Assembly (NCBI RefSeq): GCF_947495705.1
Contig: NZ_CANLZR010000004.1
Location: 62,001 to 126,000, forward strand
DNA length: 64,000 bases
Reading direction: 5' to 3'
Source: an uncultured Phycicoccus sp.
Lineage (GTDB): Bacteria; Actinomycetota; Actinomycetes; Actinomycetales; Dermatophilaceae
Shown here: positions 50,610 through 59,718 of the stretch, in pieces
Layout: every line of letters starts with the position of its first letter
Position numbering within the stretch: position 1 is the stretch's first letter
Notes under the pieces: model-generated
The model's input: only the letters and a program-made list of their open reading frames with translations
Database searches by the model: none
Told to the model about the DNA's origin: nothing
Made by a program: the position numbers and the translations under genes

Positions 50610-51029
50610 TCACTCGTAGTCGTGGGCCCACCCGTCGACGATCTTGTTGCCGTTCCCGTCGAACATGACGGCGTGGTAGTCGTGGGCTCCCGAACCGCGG
50701 TACCGGTAGACGTAGGACGAGTACTGACCGTCGACCTTGACGGTGGTGTCGGAGTTGCCGTTCCGGGTGCGGATGACGAGCTTCATGTACTTCTGAACGC
50801 TGCCGTACCCACCCCGGGCGTACAGGTACGCATTCCCGGCCTCGCTGAAGGTCGGCGCACAGATGGTCGCGACGACCTTGCCGCCGTGCGAGAAGCTGCG
50901 CTGGTAGTACGACGACCCGCTGATCTTGCTTGCACAGAAGTCGGCGGCATGCGCCGGCGACGACGCAGCGACCCCCATCCCCAGCGCCAGCGACAGGACG
51001 GCCGCTCCAGCGGCACGCGTGAGCTTCAT
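50610..51029 (-). CDS. Secreted hypothetical protein
   Basis: A 139-residue protein with a Sec signal peptide (MKLTRAAGAAVLSLALGMGV, cleavage near AHA-ADF) and a mature part rich in Tyr, Gly and Ser (GSSYYQRSFSHGG, YLYARGGYGSVQKYM, YSSYVYRYRG, HDYHAVMFDGNGN). Two Cys may be bridged. Possibly a small beta-sandwich that binds wall or carbohydrate, but no family was recognised. ATG at 51029 with a GGGGGAGAC site upstream. Converges on the subtilase gene. Confidence 0.7.
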   Translation of the reverse strand: MKLTRAAGAAVLSLALGMGVAASSPAHAADFCASKISGSSYYQRSFSHGGKVVATICAPTFSEAGNAYLYARGGYGSVQKYMKLVIRTRNGNSDTTVKVDGQYSSYVYRYRGSGAHDYHAVMFDGNGNKIVDGWAHDYE

Positions 51030-51114
51030 GATGTCTCCCCCTCGATCTGCGGCGGACCCTCCGCCGCCGGGGACCACCGTAGGGCCGGACGCGCAGGGCT
51101 GCAGGTCGGGGACG

Positions 51115-52206
51115 TCAGGTGCGGATCGGCCGGGCCGAGGCCACGTCGTCGACGACCTCGACAATGGCCTGGAGGTCGGCGATGAGGGCGCCGTACAGGG
51201 GCCACATCAGGGCGGGCAGGTCGGACCGGGACAGGTCCGCGACGAGGGAGCGCAGGTCCTCGCGCGCCTCGGCCACGTCGGCGTCCGGGTCGGCGACACC
51301 GCGACCGACCCGAGCCAACAGGTCGACGTAGCGGTCCCGGAAGGTGTCGTCCCACTCCCGCGCATCCCGGCTGGCACCCCGCAGGTGCCGGGCGATGCTG
51401 CGCGCCTGCGCCACCCCGTCCTCGAGCCGCTCGAGGACCGCGGGATAGGCGTGCGGGGCGGTCTCGGGGTGTCGGCGACCGCGGAGGTTCCAGGCCCGGC
51501 TCTCCTGCGAGTGCCGCACGAGTGACCAGGCGTGGTCGAGGTCGGCGTCGATCGAGCGGGTCCGGGCGATCCAGTCGTCCTCGTCCTGCTCCGCCCAGGG
51601 GCGGCGCAGCTGGTCGGCGATGTCGACGAGCAGCCGCCCGAGTCGGCGGTCGACCGCGTCGACCTGCTCGCGGGCGCTCCGGTCGTCGAGCGGAGGCAGG
51701 ACCACCGCATTGACGAGCAGGGCCACGGCGACGCCGACCACGGTGGCCAGCAACCGGTCCGGAATGGTGGCGAGCGCTGCCTGGTCCGACGTCTCGGAGC
51801 CCGTGGTGATGACGAACAGCGCCGTCGTCGCGATGGTGACGCCTTCGTCTCGCACCCAGGGGAGGCGGGCGAGGACCAGGCCGACGAGGAGGGCTGGGGC
51901 GAGCGCCCACGACGTCGTCCCGAGCAGCTGGACGACGCCGAGCGCGAGGACGACTCCCACGCCGACGGCGAGCACGGTTTCCGCGCCGCGCCGGACGGAG
52001 CGGCGCACCGTCGCATGGACCGTGAGCAGGGCGACCCAGGGCGCGAGGAACGCCTGCTCGAGGCCGAGGACGTCACGGGTCACGACCCAGGCGAGCACGG
52101 CGGCCACGACGGACTTGACCACCTGGAGGGCCTCGGTCTGCGTCACCGGCGAGGTCACGAACGCGGCGACACGTGACCAGGGCCTCCGGTCGGGGAGCAT
52201 GCTCAT
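51115..52206 (-). CDS. FUSC/aromatic acid exporter-like membrane protein
   Basis: A 363-residue protein. The N-terminal half has about six membrane segments in short-loop pairs (VVKSVVAAVLAWVVTRDVLGL, then APALLVGLVLARLPWVRDEGVTIATTALFVITTG), typical of the FUSC/ArAE family. The C-terminal half is a soluble helical region. ATG at 52206 was chosen; an in-frame GTG at 52224 could add six residues. Substrate unknown. The next gene upstream on this strand begins after a gap of 66 bp. Confidence 0.75.
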   Translation of the reverse strand: MSMLPDRRPWSRVAAFVTSPVTQTEALQVVKSVVAAVLAWVVTRDVLGLEQAFLAPWVALLTVHATVRRSVRRGAETVLAVGVGVVLALGVVQLLGTTSWALAPALLVGLVLARLPWVRDEGVTIATTALFVITTGSETSDQAALATIPDRLLATVVGVAVALLVNAVVLPPLDDRSAREQVDAVDRRLGRLLVDIADQLRRPWAEQDEDDWIARTRSIDADLDHAWSLVRHSQESRAWNLRGRRHPETAPHAYPAVLERLEDGVAQARSIARHLRGASRDAREWDDTFRDRYVDLLARVGRGVADPDADVAEAREDLRSLVADLSRSDLPALMWPLYGALIADLQAIVEVVDDVASARPIRT

Positions 52207-52272
52207 CGCTCCAGTCAAGCCCACGACGCGCCCGCGGGCAGCCCTCGTGGGAGCCCTGGTCGGGTCAGCGGC

Positions 52273-53001
52273 TCAGCCCGGGACGCGCCACACCGACACG
52301 TGGGCCGTGCTGTCACCCGTGAACGGAGCGCCGTGCCAGTCCGCGGTCCGGCGCTCGAGCGTCATCCCGGCGAGGCGGGCCATGAGGTCGAGCTCCGCCG
52401 GCCAGACGTAGCGGTAGTGGTGCGCCAGGTAGCGGAAGGAGCCGTCGTCCTCGCGGGTGTAGTGGTGCGACACCGCCTCCTGGGTCTCGACGTCGTAGGT
52501 GTCGACGGCCACGTGGTCGGCGGAGAGGTCGAAGGGCACCGCGCTCTGCCCTGGGGGGGCGCCGCAGGGGCGGGACGCCCACCTCGACGACGAAGCGGCC
52601 CCCGGGAGCGAGGTGGCGGGCGGCGTTCGCGAAGCAGGCGACTGCTCGTCCTGGGTCCGCAGGTTGCCGATCGTGTTGTACACGAGGTAGACGAGAGCGA
52701 ACCGGCCCGGTGCGACGGTCGTCGCCATGTCGCCGACGACGACGGGGAGGCCGGGCATCGTGACGTGGAGGCGGTCGACCATCGGCTGCGACAGCTCGAT
52801 GCCCGCGACATCGACGCCCCGGGCCGCGAGCGGGATCGCGACCCGGCCGGTCCCGATGGCCAGCTCGAGCGCCCGCCCGTTCCCGGCCAGCTCGGCCAGG
52901 GTGTCGACGACCGGGTCGAGGACCTCGGGCCGGAACATCGCCGCGGACACCTCGTCGTAGCGGGCTGCCCTCGCGTCGTCCCACAGGTCGCTGCTCGTCA
53001 T
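52273..53001 (-). pseudogene. Class I methyltransferase with two compensating frameshifts
   Basis: The 242-codon frame has the SAM-binding ALELAIGTGRVAIPLAARG, IELSQPMVDRL, VYLVYNTIGNLRTQDEQ and a normal C-terminal domain (YRYVWPAELDLMARLAGMTLERRT). Between DEQ and PPGQSAVPF, however, the frame reads an alien Ser/Pro/Arg stretch, while the +1 frame there reads the family-typical ACFANAARHLAPGGRF and VVEVGVPPLRR. One base is missing near 52641 and one extra base is present in a run of seven G (52553-52559). About 27 residues are therefore out of frame. A real inactivated gene or two sequencing errors are the alternatives; otherwise it would be intact. Confidence 0.7.
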
Positions 53002-53028
53002 CGCTCCACTCTGGTCCCGGACTGCGCC

Positions 53029-54255
53029 TCACGCCAACGGGTTTCCGCTCGCCGCGGGCGTGCCCGCCCGCGGCCCGCTGCGTTCGAGGTGGGACCTGAG
53101 GGCCGGTTGGGCGAGCGCGAGGGCGAGGCTCGCCACGGCCAGCGTGGTCCACGCGGCGCCGGGCCCCCATCGGGCCAGCAGCTGGGTGCCCGCGAGCGGG
53201 GCGACGACGGCGGCCAGGCCCCAGCTGACTCCGTAGACGGCCAGGTACCGCCCTCGCGCATCGGGCGGCGCGACGGCGGCGACCAGCGCGTAGGCCCGGC
53301 CGAGGAGCACCGCGTCCCCGACGCTCCAGAGGACGGTCGTGACCGTGAAGACGAGGAGGGTGTCGGCGCGGGCATAGAGGAACAGCCCCGCGGCGACGAG
53401 CACGTAGCCGGCAGCCATGGCCGTGTGATGGTCGGCGCGGGCGAGGGCGCGCACGCGGGTGAGCAGGGGCTGCGCGGCGATGATGGTGGCGGCGGACGTC
53501 GTGAGCAGGATGCCCATGGCCGCTGGAGGCAGGCCCCGCGCCGTGAGCGTGAGCGGGAGGGCGATGGTGATCTGCAGGTAGATGACAGCGAACACCGTGC
53601 CGGCGGCGACGAGCGCGAGAAGCCCGGTGTCCGCCCACGGGCGCGCCGGTGCTGCGCCGCCGGTACCGACCCGCCGGGAGGCGTCGCGCCGTGGGAGCAG
53701 GAGCGTGACGGCGGCCGCGCACACGAGGCAGGTGGCCGCGTCGACGACGAAGAGCAGGCGCAGGTCCCAGCCGGCGACGAGCGCGGCCAGCAGTCCGGCC
53801 CCCATCCCGGCCGCTGCCATCGCGGCGGCGAGCAGGCCGTAGGCCTGGGTGTGCTGGGCGGGTGGGGTGCTGTCGGCGATGAGGGCCTGGCTCGGAGGCT
53901 CGTAGATCTCGAAGGCGAGACCGAGCAGGACGACCGCGACCGCCACCACGCCGAGGGTCGGCGCGGCGGCGACGAGGAGCTGGGCGGCAGCCGTGGCACC
54001 GAGACCACCCGCGATCGTGACCTTCGCGCCCAGGCGGTCGGCGAGGCGTCCACCGAACAGCCGTGAAGGGATGGTCGCCGCGCCGAACGCCGCGAAGAGG
54101 TAGCCGGCCTCGGCGACCGTCGCGCCGAACTCCTGCACCAGGGTCACCGCGAGGAAGGGCAGGGTGAACGCCCCGAGGCGGTTCGCCGCCCGGGCGAGCA
54201 CCAGCGCCCACACCGTGGCGGGCAGGTCCCGGTAGGAGGGGGTCCCGGTCGGCAT
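53029..54255 (-). CDS. MFS exporter
   Basis: A 408-residue transporter with twelve hydrophobic segments. The loop between segments 2 and 3 carries GGRLADRLGAK and the second half has a similar PDARGRYLAVYG. This is a drug/proton antiporter-like layout. It is divergent from the CGNR regulator gene, a common pairing that suggests regulator control of export. Substrate unknown. Confidence 0.85.
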   Translation of the reverse strand: MPTGTPSYRDLPATVWALVLARAANRLGAFTLPFLAVTLVQEFGATVAEAGYLFAAFGAATIPSRLFGGRLADRLGAKVTIAGGLGATAAAQLLVAAAPTLGVVAVAVVLLGLAFEIYEPPSQALIADSTPPAQHTQAYGLLAAAMAAAGMGAGLLAALVAGWDLRLLFVVDAATCLVCAAAVTLLLPRRDASRRVGTGGAAPARPWADTGLLALVAAGTVFAVIYLQITIALPLTLTARGLPPAAMGILLTTSAATIIAAQPLLTRVRALARADHHTAMAAGYVLVAAGLFLYARADTLLVFTVTTVLWSVGDAVLLGRAYALVAAVAPPDARGRYLAVYGVSWGLAAVVAPLAGTQLLARWGPGAAWTTLAVASLALALAQPALRSHLERSGPRAGTPAASGNPLA

Positions 54256-54280
54256 CGCGGCCCTTCGGTCGTCATCACTG

Positions 54281-54303
54281 GTAAACTTGCCGTAGGCAGT
54301 TAC
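54281..54303. promoter_or_regulatory. Imperfect inverted repeat between the MFS and CGNR genes
   Basis: GTAAACTTGCC (54281-54291) and GGCAGTTAC (54295-54303) are imperfect inverted arms in a stretch poorer in GC than its surroundings, in the 74-bp divergent gap. A candidate operator for the CGNR protein; binding is inferred from position. Confidence 0.35.
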
Positions 54304-54329
54304 GACAGGTCGAGGCTACGGAGGAAACG

Positions 54330-54911
54330 GTGACCGGTCAAGGTGGCTTCGACAGTCACGTCCTGGCGCTCGTCGACGTCGCCGCCCGGCTCGTGAACGC
54401 CACGTCCCCCGGCGACGCGGGGGGTCACCCGGTCGCCGCCCCGACGGGAGACGCGCTGCGCAGCGCGGTCGCGGAGGCGCTCGGTGGCCCGGAGCGACGG
54501 ACGCCCACGGTCACCGCGGCCCACGCAGACGCCCTGGCCGGCATCGCGCTCCGGCTGCGCGAGGTGTTCGACGCCGCAGCCGAGGGGCGCGTCGCGGATG
54601 CCGTCACGGTGCTCAACGACGTCATGGCGGCCACCGGGGCGCGCCCGCAGCTGGACCCGCTCCCCGACGGGGGCTGGCACGTCCACTTCCACGGCACGAC
54701 GGACGACCTCGCCACCGGCTGGGCCGCAGGCTGCGCCGCCGGGCTCGCCCTGGCCGTCGGCAGCAACCTCGCCGGCCGCCTCGGGGTCTGCGCCGCGGAC
54801 CGCTGTGACCGGGTCTACGTGGACGTCACGAAGAACTCCACGCGTCGGTTCTGCTCGACGGCCTGCCAGAACCGCACCAAGGCGGCCGCGTTCCGCGCTC
54901 GGCGGCACTGA
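54330..54911 (+). CDS. CGNR zinc-finger (ABATE domain) regulator
   Basis: A 193-residue protein. The N-terminal ABATE-like domain contains LALVDVAARLVNAT; the C-terminal CGNR-type zinc finger reads LGVCAADRCDRVYVDVTKNSTRRFCSTACQNR with four Cys. This is a DNA-binding type common in actinobacteria. The GTG start follows a GGAGG about 7 nt upstream. Divergent from an MFS exporter, whose expression it probably controls. Confidence 0.85.
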   Translation: MTGQGGFDSHVLALVDVAARLVNATSPGDAGGHPVAAPTGDALRSAVAEALGGPERRTPTVTAAHADALAGIALRLREVFDAAAEGRVADAVTVLNDVMAATGARPQLDPLPDGGWHVHFHGTTDDLATGWAAGCAAGLALAVGSNLAGRLGVCAADRCDRVYVDVTKNSTRRFCSTACQNRTKAAAFRARRH

Positions 54912-55090
54912 GCATCCGGTCCCGGCGAGCCCGTGCGGTGCGGACCCGCCGAGCCGACTAGCCTGCATGGTCGGTGCGGAGCCGACATCGGCCCCGCACG
55001 GGGGACGGGTCTGCGGGGGACCGATCGTGCGGCCGTCCCCGGCGCGGTCCTGCACCGTGCCCCATCGAACGCCGTCGCCGAGGAGAGTCG

Positions 55091-56203
55091 ATGCTCAACG
55101 TGATGCTCGCCGGCGGTTTCGCCATGGTCGTGGCACTGCTCGGGACGCCGCTGTTCATCCGGTTCCTGGTCCGCCGCGGCTACGGCCAGCCGATCCACGA
55201 CGACCTCACCCTGCACCACGTCAAGCGTGGGAAGCCGACGATGGGCGGCGCCGTGATCATCGGTGCGGCGCTGCTCGGCTACCTCGGCTCGCACCTGGTC
55301 CTGTTCACCGTCGACGGCCGCGGTCTCGCGGGGGTCTCGAGCAGCCGGTTCTCCGTCGGCGCCCTGCTCGTCCTGTTCCTCCTCGTCGGGCTCGGGCTCG
55401 TGGGCTTCCTGGACGACTACACGAAGATCCGCAACGAGCGCAGCCTCGGCCTGACCTCCCGGCAGAAGCTCGCGGGTCAGGCCTTGGTGACCGTCGTCTT
55501 CGCCGCCCTCGCCTTGTGGGCCCCCGGCGGCGACGGCCGCGCCCCCGCCTCGACCGCGATCTCCTTCGTGCGCGACACGCGGCTGGACCTCGCCGTCGCC
55601 GGGCCCGTCCTGGGCGCGCTGCTGTTCCTGCTCTGGGCCAACATCCTCATCACCGGGGCCTCCAACGGGGTCAACATCACCGACGGCCTCGACGGGCTGG
55701 CGACCGGCGCCTCGGTCATGGTGTTCGGGGCGTACACGATGATCGGCCTCTGGCAGCACAACCAGAGCTGCGCCGTGGCGCCCGGCCCCAGCTGCTACCC
55801 GGTCGCGGACGCCCTCGACCTCGCCGTCGTGGCGGCCGCCGTCGCCGGGGCCTGCTTCGGCTTCCTCTGGTGGAACGCCTCCCCGGCCAGCATCATCATG
55901 GGCGACACGGGGTCGCTGGCCCTGGGCGCGGCGCTGGCCGGCCTGGCCATCCTGACCCGGACCGAGCTGCTCCTCGGGATCCTCGGCGGGCTGTTCGTCC
56001 TCATCACGCTGTCCGTCATCGTCCAGGTCGCCAGCTTCCGGCTCACCGGGAGGCGCGTGTTCCGGATCGCACCCGTCCACCACCACTTCGAGCTCGTCGG
56101 CTGGGCCGAGGTCACCATCGTCACGCGCTTCTGGATCGTCGCCGGGATCTGCGTCCTGGCCGGCCTGAGCCTCTTCTACGGCGAGTGGGTCGTCAGCCTG
56201 TAG
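55091..56203 (+). CDS. mraY: MraY-type phospho-MurNAc-pentapeptide transferase, stand-alone
   Basis: A 370-residue membrane protein with about ten hydrophobic segments. The signature residues fit Mra[37 protein letters not shown] and PVHHHFE. It moves phospho-MurNAc-pentapeptide to undecaprenyl phosphate to form lipid I. The gene lies between a CGNR regulator and dnaB rather than in a division-cell-wall cluster, so it is either a moved essential gene or a second copy. ATG at 55091 follows AGGAGAG. The 179-bp gap upstream shows nothing distinctive. Confidence 0.88.
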   Translation: MLNVMLAGGFAMVVALLGTPLFIRFLVRRGYGQPIHDDLTLHHVKRGKPTMGGAVIIGAALLGYLGSHLVLFTVDGRGLAGVSSSRFSVGALLVLFLLVGLGLVGFLDDYTKIRNERSLGLTSRQKLAGQALVTVVFAALALWAPGGDGRAPASTAISFVRDTRLDLAVAGPVLGALLFLLWANILITGASNGVNITDGLDGLATGASVMVFGAYTMIGLWQHNQSCAVAPGPSCYPVADALDLAVVAAAVAGACFGFLWWNASPASIIMGDTGSLALGAALAGLAILTRTELLLGILGGLFVLITLSVIVQVASFRLTGRRVFRIAPVHHHFELVGWAEVTIVTRFWIVAGICVLAGLSLFYGEWVVSL

Positions 56204-56271
56204 CCGAGGCCACGTCCGCGCCGGCGCGGTGACTGCCGGGCCCTCGGGACTCGGCGGAAAGACGCCCGCCG

Positions 56272-56329
56272 GAGAGGCACGACGTCGGCTGCTTCGAGGG
56301 ACGTCGGCACGTCACAGTGCGTGCCTCTC
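56272..56329. terminator. Inverted repeat between mraY and dnaB
   Basis: GAGAGGCACG (56272-56281) pairs with CGTGCCTCTC (56320-56329), 10 bp with a 38-nt loop that contains further short repeats of ACGTCGG. It lies between convergent genes, so a shared terminator is plausible; stability is modest. Confidence 0.35.
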
Positions 56330-56333
56330 GACG

Positions 56334-57704
56334 TCAGAAGCCGCCGTCCTTGGCCATGTTGTTGAAGCGGGAGTAATGGCCCTGGAAGGCCAGGACGATG
56401 TCCTTGGTCGGGCCGTTACGGTGCTTGGCGACGATGACGTCGGCCTCGCCCTCGCGCTCGACGTCGCCGCGGTCGCGGTGCAGGAGGATGACGAGGTCGG
56501 CGTCCTGCTCGATGGAGCCGGACTCGCGCAGGTCGCTCATCTGGGGCCGCTTGTCGGTGCGCTGCTCGGGGCCACGGTTCAGCTGGCTGATCGCGATGAC
56601 CGGCACCTCGAGCTCCTTGGCGAGCAGCTTCAGGGCCCGGGAGAACTCCGAGACCTCCTGCTGACGCGACTCGACCTTCTTGCCGCTCGTCATGAGCTGG
56701 AGGTAGTCGATGACGACGAGCTTGAGGTTGTGCTGCTGCTTCAGACGGCGGGCCTTCGCCCGGATCTCCATGAGGGACATGTTGGGGCTGTCGTCGATGA
56801 ACAGCGGCGCGCTGGAGATCTTGCCCATGATCCGGGCGAGCTTGGTCCACTGGTCCTGGTTCTTCAGGCCGCGCCGCAGGTCCTGGAGCTGGATGGTCGC
56901 CTCGGCGGACAGGATGCGCATCGTGATCTCGGTGCGGCTCATCTCGAGCGAGAACACCGCCGCCGCCATGTTGTGCTTGATCGCGGCCGCCCGGACGATG
57001 TCGATGCCCAGAGTGGACTTGCCGACGGCCGGGCGCGCCGCGACGACGATCATCTGGCCCGGGTGCAGGCCGTGGGTGAGCTCGTCGAGCTCAAGGAACC
57101 CGGTGGGGACCCCGATGAGGTCGTCGGTGCGCCCGGAGGCGGCCTCGATCTCCTCCATCGTCTCGTTGAGCAGCTCGCCGAGGACGTGGTAGTCCTCGCC
57201 ACCGCGCTGCTCGGCGACGCCGTACACCTCGGCCTGGGCCCGGTTGACGATGTCGGCGATGTCGCCCTCACCCTGGGCGTACCCCATCTGCACGATGCGC
57301 GTGCCGGCCTCGACGAGCCGCCGCAGGACCGCCCGCTCGTGGACGATCTCGGCGTAGAACCCGGCATTGGCGGCGGTGGGGACCGACTGGATGAGCTGGT
57401 GGAGGTAGGCCTGCCCGCCGACCCGGGCGAGGTCACCGCGCTTGGACAGCTCGTCGGCGACGGTGATGGCGTCGGCCGGCTCGCCGCGGCCGAAGAGGTC
57501 GAGGATCGCGTCGAAGATCGCCTCGTGCGCGGGCCGGTAGAAGTCGTGGGCCTTGCACTCCTCGAGACAGTCGGCGATGGCGTCCTTGTTCAGGAGCATC
57601 GAGCCGAGCACCGACTGCTCGGCGCCCAGGTCCTGCGGCGGGACGCGCTCGTCGTGCCGGTCCGAGGATCCCGAGAAGGCCGTGCTCAGCTCCGCGATGG
57701 ACAC
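56334..57704 (-). CDS. dnaB: Replicative DNA helicase
   Basis: A 456-residue DnaB. The N-terminal domain reads RVPPQDLGAEQSVLGSMLLNKDAIADCLEE; the C-terminal RecA-like domain has Walker A ARPAVGKST and Walker B with LVVIDYLQLM, then SQLNRGPEQR and the SIEQDADLVILLHRD finger. No intein interrupts it. GTG at 57704 (SIAELSTAF) is preferred to an upstream ATG at 57749, as GAGAGGGG precedes it. It unwinds DNA at the fork. DnaA-box-like sites lie upstream. Confidence 0.95.
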   Translation of the reverse strand: MSIAELSTAFSGSSDRHDERVPPQDLGAEQSVLGSMLLNKDAIADCLEECKAHDFYRPAHEAIFDAILDLFGRGEPADAITVADELSKRGDLARVGGQAYLHQLIQSVPTAANAGFYAEIVHERAVLRRLVEAGTRIVQMGYAQGEGDIADIVNRAQAEVYGVAEQRGGEDYHVLGELLNETMEEIEAASGRTDDLIGVPTGFLELDELTHGLHPGQMIVVAARPAVGKSTLGIDIVRAAAIKHNMAAAVFSLEMSRTEITMRILSAEATIQLQDLRRGLKNQDQWTKLARIMGKISSAPLFIDDSPNMSLMEIRAKARRLKQQHNLKLVVIDYLQLMTSGKKVESRQQEVSEFSRALKLLAKELEVPVIAISQLNRGPEQRTDKRPQMSDLRESGSIEQDADLVILLHRDRGDVEREGEADVIVAKHRNGPTKDIVLAFQGHYSRFNNMAKDGGF

Positions 57705-58125
57705 GCGTCCAACCCCTCTCGATGGCTCCGGGTGAGCCGCGACCGACATCTGCGCGGACCGGTCCGGCCGACCGTGGCTTCAGCACACCACGACGCACCG
57801 ACAACAGGCCGGACCGGGTCCGCCGAGTCACCGTAAGACCGGCAACCCGAGGGATCCAAGCCCGGGACGGCGCCATCGTCCGAACGGCTGGGGATGTCGT
57901 GTGGACAACCTGGGGAAAACGCCCGGAATCGTTGTGCACCGACGGTGGAGAACCCTGTGGACCACTCGGCCCGACCCGTCGCAAACACCTCCTGACCTGC
58001 GGTAATACCGTCCACCGCATGTGCACGCAAGAAACATCCGGGCGTGTTGCCGTCCACAGGCCGGATCGGCCGATCGGACCACGGCGGGGCCCTCGATGGG
58101 CCCCGCGGCGTGCCGGCGCGGGGGC
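57705..58125. other. Intergenic region with DnaA-box-like sites upstream of dnaB
   Basis: This 421-bp gap includes TGTGGACAA at 57900-57908, the exact complement of the actinobacterial DnaA box TTGTCCACA. It also has TGTGGACCA at 57956-57964 (one mismatch), and weaker TTGTGCACC (57932-57940) and CCGTCCACA (58050-58058). The stretch 57890-58060 is clearly less GC-rich than the genes around it. A role in DnaA control of dnaB is inferred. No gene is supported inside. Confidence 0.5.
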
Positions 58126-58401
58126 TCAGCCGGTCCGGCCGTAGCGCTCCGCCGCCCGTGCCCGGGCCTTGGCCGCCTCGACCTCGCGGTCCTTCGGCGG
58201 GGCCGTCGTCACGAGGTGGTCCAGGAGGCGCGCGGTCGCCTGTGCGACCTCCTCGACGGCGCGGTCGAAGGCCTCGGCGTTCGCCTGCGACGGACGGGTC
58301 GACCCGCTGACCTTGCGCACGTACTGGAGCGCGGCGGCACGCACCTCGTCGGTCGTCGCGGGGGGCTCGAAGTTGTGGAGCTGGCGGATGTTGCGGCACA
58401 T
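58126..58401 (-). CDS. DUF2277 family protein
   Basis: A 91-residue protein beginning MCRNIRQLHNFEPPAT, the signature of DUF2277, with a following helical part (ALQYVRKVSGSTRPSQANAEAFDRAV) and a basic tail. Function unknown; widespread in actinobacteria and proteobacteria. ATG at 58401 is chosen at this signature, with TACCGT 7 nt before it. Confidence 0.85.
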   Translation of the reverse strand: MCRNIRQLHNFEPPATTDEVRAAALQYVRKVSGSTRPSQANAEAFDRAVEEVAQATARLLDHLVTTAPPKDREVEAAKARARAAERYGRTG

Positions 58402-58408
58402 GCCATCC

Positions 58409-58414
58409 ACGGTA
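58409..58414 (-). promoter_or_regulatory. Putative -10 element, leaderless start
   Basis: TACCGT on the minus strand, 7 nt before the ATG at 58401. Confidence 0.38.
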
Positions 58415-58475
58415 GGCCGCCGCGCGGGTGAGCACCCTCTGACGAACACGGGCCTCGAGGGTGCACGATCAAGTC

Positions 58476-59702
58476 ATGCGCATCGTGACTCTGGAACAGC
58501 TGGGTCGCCGGCTCGCCGCCCTCCCCGGCACACCGCGGGTCGTCGTCTCCGGCAACTCGGCGGTGCCGTGGGACGCGCTGCGGGTCCTCGACGAGTCGCG
58601 TGACGAGTACATCGTCCACGCCCTCAACGCCCCGCCCGGCATCCCGGACCGGCCCGGGGTCACCGCCGAGACCACCTTCGTCGGCGCGGGCATGCGGCGG
58701 CATCAAGGGCTGTCCTACGTGCCGTGCCGGCTCTCGCTCGTCCCCATCCTCTACGCCGGGCCGCTGCCGCCGGACGTCGTCATCGTCCACTGCGCCCCAC
58801 CACAGGACGGGATGCTCTCCCTCGGGATCGAGGTCAACGTCCTGCCGGCCGCCATCGAGGCGTGCCGGGCCCGCTCCGGGCTCGTCGTCGCCGTCGTCAA
58901 CGACCGGATGCCGTACACCGGCGGCGACGCGCTCGTCGACGTCAGCGCCGTCGACCTCGCCGTCGAGGTGTCGGGCCCCCTCCCGGTGCACGAGCCACCG
59001 CCCCCCGCCGACGACAGCCGGGCCATCGGCGAGCGGGTCGCGGCCCGGGTCGCGGACGGCGCGACCCTTCAGGCCGGGATCGGGGCCATCCCGGACGCCA
59101 CCATCGCCGCGCTGCGCGACCGGCGCGGGCTGCGGGTGTGGACCGAGATGTTCTCCGACGGCGTCGTCGCGCTCGACCGGGCCGGCGCCCTCGACCCCGA
59201 CCACCCGTTGACCACGTCCTTCCTCTTCGGCTCCGCCGACCTGTACGCCTGGGTCGACGGCAACCCGCGGGTCCGGATGGCCCGCACCGAGACGACGAAC
59301 GACCCGGGGCTCATCGCCCGACAGCGCGCGATGACCTCGGTCAACACGGCGCTCGAGGTCGACCTCTTCGGCCAGGCCAACGCGTCCCGCATCGACGCCC
59401 GGATCCACTCCGGGTTCGGCGGCCAGACCGACTTCGTCGTCGGGGCCCTGCACTCCCCGGGTGGGCAGTCGTTCATCGCGCTGCGCTCCTGGCACCCCAA
59501 GGCCGACGTCTCGACCGTGGTGCCCCTGCTCGACGAGCCGGTGACGAGCGTGCAGCAGACCGCCGTCGTCACCGAACAGGGCGTCGCGGAGCTGTTCGGC
59601 TACGACCAGCGCGCCCAGTGCCGGCACCTCATCCGCGACGCCGCCCACCCCCGCGTCCGCGAGGAGCTGTGGGAGGAGGCGCGCGCGCTCGGGCTCGCCT
59701 GA
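58476..59702 (+). CDS. Acetyl-CoA hydrolase/CoA-transferase family protein
   Basis: A 408-residue protein of the 4-hydroxybutyrate CoA-transferase/acetyl-CoA hydrolase group, with VEVNVLPAAIE-like N-terminal domain, ATLQAGIGAIPDATIAAL, ARTETTNDPGLIA, NTALEVDLFGQANASRI and IHSGFGGQTDFVVGA. It moves CoA between acids. ATG at 58476 is preferred to a GTG at 58461. The next gene starts 16 nt downstream. Acceptor and donor acids unknown. Confidence 0.85.
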   Translation: MRIVTLEQLGRRLAALPGTPRVVVSGNSAVPWDALRVLDESRDEYIVHALNAPPGIPDRPGVTAETTFVGAGMRRHQGLSYVPCRLSLVPILYAGPLPPDVVIVHCAPPQDGMLSLGIEVNVLPAAIEACRARSGLVVAVVNDRMPYTGGDALVDVSAVDLAVEVSGPLPVHEPPPPADDSRAIGERVAARVADGATLQAGIGAIPDATIAALRDRRGLRVWTEMFSDGVVALDRAGALDPDHPLTTSFLFGSADLYAWVDGNPRVRMARTETTNDPGLIARQRAMTSVNTALEVDLFGQANASRIDARIHSGFGGQTDFVVGALHSPGGQSFIALRSWHPKADVSTVVPLLDEPVTSVQQTAVVTEQGVAELFGYDQRAQCRHLIRDAAHPRVREELWEEARALGLA

Positions 59703-59718
59703 CCCGCGACCGGATCCG

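Noticed and set aside
56334-57704. Possible intein in DnaB
   Set aside because: The protein is of normal length with uninterrupted Walker motifs; no intein block motifs are seen.
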